Assembly (NCBI RefSeq): GCF_035013165.1
Contig: NZ_JAYGJQ010000001.1
Location: 620,001 to 684,000 of the forward strand
DNA from: Bacteriovorax sp. PP10
GTDB lineage: Bacteria > Bdellovibrionota > Bacteriovoracia > Bacteriovoracales > Bacteriovoracaceae
Direction of reading: 5' to 3'
DNA length: 64,000 nucleotides
The position numbers and the translations under genes are program-made. The notes beneath the pieces were generated by a model. The model ran no database searches, was not told the DNA's origin, and saw nothing but the letters and a program-made list of their open reading frames with translations. This document shows positions 17,246-23,538 of this stretch, in pieces (the stretch's first letter is position 1; every line of letters starts with the position of its first letter).

Positions 17246-17265
17246 GGGGAGAATTGCTTCTCCCC
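17246..17265 (-). terminator. Minus-strand intrinsic terminator with no minus-strand gene upstream
   Basis: GGGGAGAA (17246-17253) pairs with TTCTCCCC (17258-17265) around TTGC. The six-base T-tract lies on the minus strand only. No minus-strand coding sequence feeds it. It would end an RNA antisense to the gene at 17335 or a short RNA starting near it. Confidence 0.7.
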
Positions 17266-17310
17266 CCAAATTCAAGTTTGTTAGACCTTGGGTATTTTTA
17301 ACGTCAAAAA
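17258..17310. repeat. Repeat element A (shared with 18119-18160 and 18311-18355)
   Basis: The element has a C-rich run, then a GTTTGTTAGACCT block (17276-17288), then a GGGT/AAAACCC hairpin. The same 13-base block recurs exactly at 18325-18337 after CCCCAAGCC. A related CCCCAAGCC next to a similar terminator occurs at 18119-18141. Confidence 0.65.
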
Positions 17311-17334
17311 CCCTATGAAAATGAATAAAGATTA

Positions 17335-17946
17335 ATGAATAGAAAAAAACTCCTAATTTTTGTTTTAATAATTATTGTTGCTCTTAGCTTGATTAGTGTA
17401 AGCAAAAGATTGTCTTCAGTGGACAACATGAAAATATCACCGGGATTGAGCGACCAGAATAATTTATCATTTGCAATAAAGAGTTCGCATAAAACTACTA
17501 CTAATATTCACAATAAAAATTCTATTCAAAATGAACTAATCAACACAATAAACACTAAAGAAATTGTTGAGTCTCAAATACCTTGGGAGGAGCTTCATGA
17601 GAAATGGCTTGAAGAATTAAAAGGCTTTCTAATTTCTATAAGTGATAAAGATGGGCAAAGAATGTTTAATGAATACTTAGAAGCTCGTAAAAATTATCTT
17701 AAAGAAGATACGAGATTAGGAGAAAAGTATCAACAAATTCATTCTTCTAAAATTTTCGACCGTAAAAAGGAAGATCAGTTAGCAGTAGAATCTGCAGAAG
17801 TTTTTGATAAAGCGACTGAAGTGAATAAGAAAATTTTTGGTCAGTATTATTCTTCTGTAAAAAAGATCCATAAAGAATTTGAGGACAGTATTCAGGTTTA
17901 CTCACGAGATATGCCAATTAGCTTGGATTTCGGATTTGGTGAATAA
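17335..17946 (+). CDS. Membrane-anchored protein of unknown function
   Basis: This 203-residue protein has one N-terminal transmembrane segment (LLIFVLIIIVALSLIS). A low-complexity Asn/Ser-rich linker (about 25-75) follows, then a charged helical region (about 80-185) that may be coiled-coil. No family was recognised. The gene lies in the first unit of a repeated layout beside tRNA-His and has unusually AT-rich codons. Confidence 0.65.
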   Translation: MNRKKLLIFVLIIIVALSLISVSKRLSSVDNMKISPGLSDQNNLSFAIKSSHKTTTNIHNKNSIQNELINTINTKEIVESQIPWEELHEKWLEELKGFLISISDKDGQRMFNEYLEARKNYLKEDTRLGEKYQQIHSSKIFDRKKEDQLAVESAEVFDKATEVNKKIFGQYYSSVKKIHKEFEDSIQVYSRDMPISLDFGFGE

Positions 17947-17955
17947 AGATTAAAC

Positions 17956-18062
17956 TAGAATTTTAGACAAAAAAAAGCCCCAGAAGGTTAACCCGGGGCT
18001 TTAATATGATTACTTCTTGCGAAGGTCGTCACTTACATAAATAGATACGAAAAATGGGGTGG
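17956..18062. repeat. Copy 1 of the tRNA-His 3'-flank repeat
   Basis: Positions 17956-18026 are identical over 71 bases to 19014-19084. Weaker similarity continues to 18062, where the last bases match the 3' end of tRNA-His (CCACCCCA on the minus strand). The repeat contains the tRNA's terminator hairpin (17974-18002, T8 on the minus strand). The rest of the tRNA is missing. Confidence 0.92.
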
Positions 18063-18118
18063 CATGTGTCGGCGAGGGCAATCATATACAAAACCGTATC
18101 TTTATCACGGAAAAAAAA

Positions 18119-18136
18119 GGGAGGATTTCTCCTCCC
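18119..18136 (-). terminator. Minus-strand intrinsic terminator without a gene
   Basis: GGGAGGA (18119-18125) pairs with TCCTCCC (18130-18136) around TTTC. Eight Ts follow on the minus strand (18111-18118). No minus-strand gene lies upstream. Confidence 0.7.
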
Positions 18137-18357
18137 CAAGCCTTAGAGTAAGTCCCTTAACGACTTTAAAATTATTGTTAGTAATTTTAAAATCAGGATT
18201 AATAACTCTAATACTTTCAAAACCTTGAGCATCCGTGCCTCCAAAGAAGGGCCTTCATTGGCCTTGGAGCTCTCGGCTTGAATAAGTTTATAATTATGCT
18301 AAGATTTCTTATTCCCCAAGCCAGGTTTGTTAGACCTATTTGGAGTTTCAAAACCTT

Positions 18358-18386
18358 AAAACCCCTCTTATCATGAGGGGTTTTTT
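18358..18386 (+). terminator. Intrinsic terminator
   Basis: AAAACCCCTC (18358-18367) pairs with GAGGGGTTTT (18375-18384). A T-run follows on the plus strand. No plus-strand coding sequence ends here, so it would terminate an RNA from the structured region. Confidence 0.8.
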
Positions 18387-18515
18387 ATTGGTGCAGGTTC
18401 CTGCAATGTTCATTAGATTTTTTCAGAGTTGAAACACAAAAAGTTTGTGATCAAGGTTTGGGTGTTAACCATTAGGATTATAGACAATAATTATTTTAGA
18501 TGATAAAAATTTTGA

Positions 18516-18911
18516 ATGAAAAACTTAATACTATTCATTTCACTGTTGTTTTCAATTCCTGCATTCGCGCATTGGAGTGACCATTCTGTGCAAAGTGAGC
18601 CGCGAGAGTGCTTCAACAGTACCGACTTAGAAGATTTTAAGACGAGATGGACAATTTCTTCTATTATAGAATTTCAAATGGGACACGTATTTTGCAAAAC
18701 AGCGATGTCTGACGAAAGTGACAAATGCGCAGCTCAATATGCAATGACAAGCAACAATGTCATAGAGCTATTATCGAGCTACCATCAAGGAACCGAATCT
18801 TGTAGTTTACAAATTATCGAAAGCTGTAGTTCATGGTGTGTATCATTTATAGAAGATGAAGAGTTCTGTCGTTCGAAGTGTCAGCTTCCTAATTTTCATC
18901 CTGCTCTTTAA
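18516..18911 (+). CDS. Small secreted Cys-rich protein of unknown function
   Basis: This 131-residue protein has a signal peptide (about 1-18, ending PAFA) and about ten cysteines in the mature part (for example CSSWC, EFCRSKC), so it is probably disulfide-bonded outside the cytoplasm. No family was recognised. It is the gene of the second unit of the tRNA-His-side array. It is unrelated in sequence to the gene of the first unit, although both sit in the same position relative to the repeats. Confidence 0.72.
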   Translation: MKNLILFISLLFSIPAFAHWSDHSVQSEPRECFNSTDLEDFKTRWTISSIIEFQMGHVFCKTAMSDESDKCAAQYAMTSNNVIELLSSYHQGTESCSLQIIESCSSWCVSFIEDEEFCRSKCQLPNFHPAL

Positions 18912-18963
18912 ATCCCTAATTCTCGAATCAATTTCTGATCATTAAAATTAAGAAATTATAATC

Positions 18964-18988
18964 GCCTCGACACTGTCGGGGCTTTTTT
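18964..18988 (+). terminator. Intrinsic terminator of the Cys-rich gene
   Basis: GCCTCGAC (18964-18971) pairs with GTCGGGGC (18975-18982) around a three-base loop, with one G-T pair. A run of six Ts and a further T-rich stretch follow. Confidence 0.88.
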
Positions 18989-19013
18989 ATTTTTGCAGTA
19001 TAAAAATTGAAAT

Positions 19014-19111
19014 TAGAATTTTAGACAAAAAAAAGCCCCAGAAGGTTAACCCGGGGCTTTAATATGATTACTTCTTGCGAAGGTTTTCACTGAAATAAAT
19101 GTCACGAAAAA
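19014..19111 (-). repeat. Copy 2 of the tRNA-His 3'-flank repeat, with the tRNA terminator
   Basis: This is the copy attached to the intact tRNA-His. Its hairpin (AAAGCCCC 19032-19039 with GGGGCTTT 19053-19060) has eight Ts on the minus strand and terminates the tRNA transcript. The first 71 bases are identical to 17956-18026. Confidence 0.9.
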
Positions 19112-19188
19112 TGGGGTGGATGATGGGGCTCGAACCCACGACACCTAGAATCACAATCTAGTGCTCTACCGACTGAACTACACCCACC
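19112..19188 (-). tRNA. tRNA-His (anticodon GTG)
   Basis: This 77-nucleotide tRNA on the minus strand has the extra 5' G(-1) facing C73, as required for histidyl-tRNA synthetase, and an encoded CCA end. The acceptor stem GTGGGTG pairs with CATCCAC with one G-U pair. The anticodon stem CTAGA/TCTAG surrounds GTG. The T-arm carries GGTTCGAGCCCC. Confidence 0.96.
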
Positions 19189-19204
19189 ATATTTCGTAAG
19201 CACA

Positions 19205-19233
19205 TTTATAGGGTCAGATCACTTTTCCGTCAA
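19205..19233 (-). promoter_or_regulatory. Promoter of tRNA-His
   Basis: On the minus strand TTGACG (19233-19228) and TATAAA (19210-19205) are separated by 17 bases. Transcription would begin near 19198, ten bases before the tRNA 5' end. Confidence 0.75.
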
Positions 19234-19283
19234 TGAAAATGTTGCCATATCACGTACTTCCTATAGTTTTTACCGGTTTGTTT

Positions 19284-19312
19284 TTGACTCTTTAGTAATT
19301 GTGCTATTAAAT
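19284..19312 (+). promoter_or_regulatory. Promoter of the outer-membrane-like gene
   Basis: TTGACT (19284-19289) and TTAAAT (19307-19312) are 17 bases apart. A start near 19319 gives a 30-base leader to the ATG at 19350 and argues against the ATG at 19320. Confidence 0.55.
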
Positions 19313-19349
19313 AAAAGTAATGACATTTTGCTTATTTAGGACGGTAAAT

Positions 19350-19985
19350 ATGAAGAATTTAAAAGGATTATCACTTTTAACACTAACGCTCTCTATGGTT
19401 TTAGGATCTAGTGCAGCATTTGGTTACGGAATGGGTATTTCAACATTTCCATTAGCAGAAGACAAAAAAGTTCTTTCAGCTGAAGTGACTGGTATTGTTT
19501 CAGACGGTGGTGGTTTAGGTCTTCAGGCCCGTTATACACAAAAATTAAATCAACTTTCATCAGTTGATGCTGGTGTTGGTATTTCTGGTGGTGAACGCTC
19601 AGCTCGTTTATTTGCTGGATACGATTATGAACTATTTCCAGATTACGATATTCAACCACGTACATCTATTAAAGCATTCGTAGAAAACTCAAAAGAATTC
19701 GGAACAAGAAGAAACATCATTGGTATCGCTCCATCTGTTTCAAAAGGTTTCAGTTTCTGGGGTAACGAAGCGTTCCCATACTTATCTCTTCCTTACGGAA
19801 TTAGCTTAGATGGAAAAAGAAACCAATATGAGACTACATTAAGTGCAAACATCGGTATTTCTGGTGTGATCGCTAGTGACTACTTACTTACAACTAAACC
19901 AGTAACTGCAAACGCTGAAATGATTATCGGTCTTAAAGACTCTTTCACAGCAGTGTTTTTCGGTGTTGGTTACCCAATCGAATAA
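19350..19985 (+). CDS. Probable outer-membrane beta-barrel protein
   Basis: From the ATG at 19350 (AGGACGG upstream) the protein has 211 residues. It has a signal peptide (LLTLTLSMVLGSSAAFG) and a mature chain of alternating hydrophobic residues and glycines (for example LGLQARYTQKL, SARLFAGYDYEL), ending FFGVGYPIE, as in small barrels with a terminal aromatic strand. No named family was recognised. Codon use is more ordinary than in the AT-rich region to its left. The HAD phosphatase gene follows after seven bases. Confidence 0.65.
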   Translation: MKNLKGLSLLTLTLSMVLGSSAAFGYGMGISTFPLAEDKKVLSAEVTGIVSDGGGLGLQARYTQKLNQLSSVDAGVGISGGERSARLFAGYDYELFPDYDIQPRTSIKAFVENSKEFGTRRNIIGIAPSVSKGFSFWGNEAFPYLSLPYGISLDGKRNQYETTLSANIGISGVIASDYLLTTKPVTANAEMIIGLKDSFTAVFFGVGYPIE

Positions 19986-19992
19986 TAACTAA

Positions 19993-20709
19993 ATGTATAA
20001 AATTATTTTTTCTGATTTTGATGGGACTCTAACTTACAAAGAAAGTTTGAGTCCCATTTTTTTTGATGTGCTCTCACTTCTGGAGAGTAAAAAAACTCCA
20101 CTCGTGATTGTCACGGGCCGCTCCCTTTCATGGGGACATTTTCTTTTAACTCACTTTCCATTTTTAACTGATGTTATCGTTGAAGGTGGCGGAGCGATCG
20201 TTTCTAGAAACGGGAAGTTTATTACTGAAGAGTGTTTGATTTCTCCTCTAGAAGTAAAACGCCTGGCCGACTTCTGCTCTGAGTTTACTGCTAAATTCCC
20301 AAATACTCCTTTATCAGTTGATTCTTTTGGTAGAAAAACGGATAGAGCGATTGAATTACATGATCTTCAGGATGGGACTTTGTTTCATCACATCGAAGAC
20401 TTCCTTCGTGAAAAGAAGATCAACTTCTCAACTTCTAATGTCCACCTGAACTTCTGGTGTGGAGAAATGTCGAAATATAAAGCTGTTCAGCACTTTTTAA
20501 AATTGAAAGGGATGAACTCTGACGACGGCGTTTTCTTCGGCGACTCTCTTAACGATCAGACGATGTTTAAGTCATTTAAAAACTCTGTTGGCGTAGCAAA
20601 TATCTCTGCTGTGATTGATCGTCTGGAATTCAAACCGACGACGATTCTTACAGGGGATGATAACGTCGGGCCTTGGGGTGTATTTAATTATTTGAAAAAA
20701 ACACTCTAA
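19993..20709 (+). CDS. HAD-superfamily phosphatase (Cof/IIB type)
   Basis: This 238-residue protein has DFDGTLT (about 8-14) as HAD motif I, VTGRS as motif II, and FFGDSLNDQTMF as the C-terminal motif with the Mg-binding aspartates. The cap arrangement fits subfamily IIB (Cof, sucrose-phosphate phosphatase or mannosyl-3-phosphoglycerate phosphatase-like). The substrate cannot be assigned. It lies seven bases after the preceding stop with no clear ribosome-binding site, so it may be coupled. Confidence 0.85.
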   Translation: MYKIIFSDFDGTLTYKESLSPIFFDVLSLLESKKTPLVIVTGRSLSWGHFLLTHFPFLTDVIVEGGGAIVSRNGKFITEECLISPLEVKRLADFCSEFTAKFPNTPLSVDSFGRKTDRAIELHDLQDGTLFHHIEDFLREKKINFSTSNVHLNFWCGEMSKYKAVQHFLKLKGMNSDDGVFFGDSLNDQTMFKSFKNSVGVANISAVIDRLEFKPTTILTGDDNVGPWGVFNYLKKTL

Positions 20710-20761
20710 TCAATCGTGTTTTTCGATTATTAAAATATTTTATTCTTCGTTAGCATGAGTA

Positions 20762-21052
20762 ATGAAGAACACATCCAACATTAAATATAAAAGCTCGGCC
20801 TCTTTTTTGTATCAAAAGTTTTTGAGCATTGATAAACGCATGAGACTCAATATTGTGATCGGTGTGAGTTTAGTTACGATTGTGGTTGTCACCGGTGTTG
20901 TCCTGGCGATGATTAGCTTGATTCAATTTGGTGGAAGTCTGATTGACGACGCTTTAGGTGAAGGAAAGCAGGAAGTCTTAAAATCATTTCAAAACGAGAA
21001 GATTCAAAAAAACGTGGAGAAGATCATTCTCCACGTTGATAAAACTTTATAA
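20762..21052 (+). CDS. Small single-pass membrane protein of unknown function
   Basis: This 96-residue protein has a basic N-terminal region, one transmembrane helix (about 29-55, IVIGVSLVTIVVVTGVVLAM) and a charged C-terminal helix. The end of its coding sequence contains a perfect hairpin that serves the convergent gene as terminator. No family was recognised. Confidence 0.6.
   Translation: MKNTSNIKYKSSASFLYQKFLSIDKRMRLNIVIGVSLVTIVVVTGVVLAMISLIQFGGSLIDDALGEGKQEVLKSFQNEKIQKNVEKIILHVDKTL
21011..21037 (-). terminator. Terminator of the dsb operon located inside the convergent gene
   Basis: A perfect 11-base stem (AACGTGGAGAA at 21011-21021 with 21027-21037) has a five-base loop. On the minus strand it is followed by seven Ts. 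It lies within the last codons of the convergent small membrane-protein gene. Confidence 0.85.
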
Positions 21053-21053
21053 T

Positions 21054-21701
21054 TTAGAGCTTTAGTTCTTTATCAATAGTTGATTTTAAATCATTGTAGC
21101 TAAGATTCATTAACATTTTTCCATTGATGAAGAATGTTGGTGTTCCTTTTACTCCCAGAAGTTTTCCGTCTGTAATATCCTGAGCAAGAGCTGCTTTGAA
21201 AGTGATGTCTTCGTATGACTTGTTGAATTCAACTAAATCAAGTTTCAATTCTTTTGCAAAACCTTCAAAGATTGAATTAACTGGTTTGTCCTGGTGAGAC
21301 CACTCAGCTTGTCTTTCTAAAAGAATCGAATACATTTCCCAATACTTTCCTTGTTTACCAGCACCTTCAAGAGCAAGTGCCGCTGGGAATGAGTTTCCAT
21401 GGAATAACATATAACGAGCAATCAGGTGAACATCTTTAGGGTATTCAGCAAGAACCTTTTGAAGAATAGGGTGGAAAGCTGCACAGCCTTCACATTCAGG
21501 ATCGAAGAATTCTACAATTGAAACTTTTGCAGCAGCTGATCCTTTCATGTAATTGCCTTCGCGAAGAAGATTACCTTGAGGAGTTGAAAGAGCTAAGTCT
21601 TCCTCAACTGGGGCGTCTTTTTTATTAAAGAAAGCGAGTAGGCCTCCAAAAATAACTAGAGCAATCAGAGGGAAGATGACGAGTTTAATATCCTTTTTCA
21701 T
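21054..21701 (-). CDS. DsbA-family thioredoxin-fold thiol oxidoreductase, membrane-anchored
   Basis: This 215-residue protein has an N-terminal membrane anchor (VIFPLIALVIFGGLLAFF), the active site FFDPECEGCAAFH (CEGC) and the cis-proline loop GTPTFFINGK. It fits the DsbA/BdbD group, which introduces or isomerises disulfides in exported proteins. It overlaps the DsbB-like gene by one base, forming an oxidase and regenerating-membrane-protein pair. The many Cys-containing secreted proteins in this window are plausible substrates. Confidence 0.9.
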   Translation of the reverse strand: MKKDIKLVIFPLIALVIFGGLLAFFNKKDAPVEEDLALSTPQGNLLREGNYMKGSAAAKVSIVEFFDPECEGCAAFHPILQKVLAEYPKDVHLIARYMLFHGNSFPAALALEGAGKQGKYWEMYSILLERQAEWSHQDKPVNSIFEGFAKELKLDLVEFNKSYEDITFKAALAQDITDGKLLGVKGTPTFFINGKMLMNLSYNDLKSTIDKELKL

Positions 21702-22129
21702 TAAGTATCCTTTTTAGTGTTTCTATAAAATATTAATAAGCAAATAAGCGTGATTGTAAGGCTCACGTAGGCCATCAGTGGAATCGTGATGAATCCCAGG
21801 TACTCAATCTGTTTAGCAGTACAAGATACGCCACTTGTGCAAGCAGTGATCGCTTGCGGGATGATCTTGTAGTAAAGCAGGTTGTGGTACAGAGAAATAA
21901 TCCAACCAATCACAACTAAAGGCAGAGCGTACCAGACAACATTTTTATCTTTCTTCAAGAATCCTACGGCCAGGATGAAACTCATTGGAAAAATACAAAT
22001 GCGTTGGGCCCAGCATAGAGTGCAGGGAGGAAGCATCATATAGTTTGAAAAAAACATTGATCCGGTAAAAGAAACAATATTTACGATCCACGCGAAATAA
22101 ATCAACGTGAAAGGGTCTTTTGATTTCAT
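21701..22129 (-). CDS. DsbB/BdbC-like disulfide-bond formation membrane protein
   Basis: This 142-residue protein has four transmembrane helices and the two expected periplasmic cysteine pairs: CTLCWAQR (after helix 1) and CTSGVSC (between helices 3 and 4). The WAQR segment is the quinone-side signature. It reoxidises its DsbA partner with quinone as acceptor. It overlaps the dsbA-like gene by one base. Confidence 0.92.
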   Translation of the reverse strand: MKSKDPFTLIYFAWIVNIVSFTGSMFFSNYMMLPPCTLCWAQRICIFPMSFILAVGFLKKDKNVVWYALPLVVIGWIISLYHNLLYYKIIPQAITACTSGVSCTAKQIEYLGFITIPLMAYVSLTITLICLLIFYRNTKKDT

Positions 22130-22164
22130 AAAAGTCCTTTAATTAGTTAGAAAGAAAAAATGTA

Positions 22165-22449
22165 TTAAGCTAGAAAAGCAGGCGGGCGATCGAATGTAAC
22201 GACCACATTGATGCTGGTAACGTTGATAGGTTTGAAAAATATTTCACCGAGAAAAGTCGGAATGAGAACGACGTTAGTAAGAAGAGCTGTTGTATCGTAA
22301 AGTGTTTCTGGTTGAGCGGAACAAGTCGCACATTGAGCTGAAGAGTCGTGTTGCTCTTCACAATAGAATGTCCCCTGGTCACGAGAAAATTGTAGTGACA
22401 CAGTTAGAACGATCGATAAGATTGAGCAAAGGATAAGGAACTTCTTCAT
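22165..22449 (-). CDS. Small exported protein with a CXXC motif, unknown function
   Basis: This 94-residue protein has an N-terminal signal or anchor (LILCSILSIVLTVSLQF), a cysteine-bearing segment (FYCEEQ, then CATC at about 40-43) and a second hydrophobic stretch. It ends in FDRPPAFLA. It sits between the RluA-type gene and dsbB with only 35 bases to dsbB, so a part in thiol or metal handling is plausible. No family could be named. Confidence 0.6.
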   Translation of the reverse strand: MKKFLILCSILSIVLTVSLQFSRDQGTFYCEEQHDSSAQCATCSAQPETLYDTTALLTNVVLIPTFLGEIFFKPINVTSINVVVTFDRPPAFLA

Positions 22450-23523
22450 TTAGAAGCTATTGTAGTATTTTTTCACTGTTAATTGAATCTTTTCTTCCAG
22501 ATCAGGAATTTTAAATTCAGTGTGCGTTGTTATCCAACCAGCAAGATCAGTCGGGATTTTTGTAATGAAAAGTTTTTCAGCTCCTCTATAAGGAATTTTT
22601 AATGCGATAGCATGTAAAGCATGACGAGGTAACTCCATTATATCGTGATCTTCTTCTGTTGCTACCATGTCTTTGAAACGTTGAAACATTTCATAACTGC
22701 CAAGATAGAGTTTATCACCTATTAAAGGGAATCCATGGGCCTTAGCGTGCACTCTGATTTGGTGCTGCCTTCCTGTTTGTGGACAAGCAATTCCAATTAC
22801 ATAATTTTCATTTTTAGCAATAATATAGAAAAACGTGCGGGCATGTTTTCCTTCATTTGAATTTTCAGGATAAGACTGCACAACAATGCGCTTTAGTCCT
22901 TCATCAGGATTTCCCATGCGCTCATTGGCAATAAAATAGTCTTCGTGTTTAAACTCAGGGCCTATTCTCGCTACAAATAAATAGCATTTCTTTACGTCGT
23001 CATCTTCAAAACGCTCCATCATCTCAGTGGCCATCTTGGGATTTTTTCCGAGCATCAGGATTCCGGAAGTCTCGCGGTCAATTCTGTGAAGAGAGTGGAT
23101 CGTGTGGTTGTACTTCATTTCAAAGAATACTGTCGCACAGTTAAACAAATGTCTTCCGGCCGGGTGAGTGGACATGAAGGCAGGTTTAGAGATAACCAGA
23201 AGGTCGTTGTCTTCATACACAATATCCGGAGTGGTTTGCAGCTCAAGCTTTTGACCTTTCCAGTATTCGTCTTCGTATTTACTTTTATAAAAACGGATGA
23301 TGATTTCATCTTTGTGATGAATCGGGCTCGATGGTTTATGAACACCAGGGCGCCCGACAATCGTGATTTCTTTTTCTTTGATTTTCTTTTTGATGATCTC
23401 TCTTGAAAAAGATTCAAGGTAGACACCAAGGAATTGATCGAGCCTCATGCCGTCGTGCTCTTCGTCCGCCATATGGCGGACTTCGAACACGTCATCACGG
23501 TAAATTTTATGAATAACAGTCAT
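22450..23523 (-). CDS. RluA-family RNA pseudouridine synthase
   Basis: This 357-residue protein has an S4 RNA-binding region (about 25-80; RLDQFLGVYLE) and the RluA catalytic motif HRIDRETSG (about 146-154, Asp149 nucleophile), followed by TGRQHQIRVHAKAHGFPLIGD. It converts specific uridines in rRNA or tRNA to pseudouridine; the target site is not predictable. It is immediately upstream of the CXXC gene and 15 bases after prkA, so all may be cotranscribed. Confidence 0.92.
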   Translation of the reverse strand: MTVIHKIYRDDVFEVRHMADEEHDGMRLDQFLGVYLESFSREIIKKKIKEKEITIVGRPGVHKPSSPIHHKDEIIIRFYKSKYEDEYWKGQKLELQTTPDIVYEDNDLLVISKPAFMSTHPAGRHLFNCATVFFEMKYNHTIHSLHRIDRETSGILMLGKNPKMATEMMERFEDDDVKKCYLFVARIGPEFKHEDYFIANERMGNPDEGLKRIVVQSYPENSNEGKHARTFFYIIAKNENYVIGIACPQTGRQHQIRVHAKAHGFPLIGDKLYLGSYEMFQRFKDMVATEEDHDIMELPRHALHAIALKIPYRGAEKLFITKIPTDLAGWITTHTEFKIPDLEEKIQLTVKKYYNSF

Positions 23524-23538
23524 GAGAAATCTTTTTAG

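Larger units (their letters stand above)
18063..18515. ncRNA. Structured non-coding region, candidate small RNA(s)
   Basis: There is no coding sequence here, but the region is rich in pairing: a minus-strand terminator (18119-18136 with eight Ts), TTAAAATTA/TAATTTTAA near 18167-18191, CTCCAA-GGCC against GGCC-TTGGAG (18241-18269), GGCTTG-AATAAG against CTTATT-CAAGCC (18275-18322), and a plus-strand terminator (18358-18386). Dense hairpins ending in terminators suggest transcribed small RNA, possibly on both strands. Family unknown. Confidence 0.45.

Noticed and set aside
18063-18395. 6S RNA or tmRNA in the structured region near tRNA-His
   Set aside because: I could not find the conserved 6S central bulge layout, nor a tmRNA tag frame or tRNA-like ends.
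17956-19188. Integrated element with attL/attR at tRNA-His
   Set aside because: The repeat geometry invites this, but there is no integrase, excisionase or mobility gene between or near the repeats; kept only as an open explanation in the array finding.
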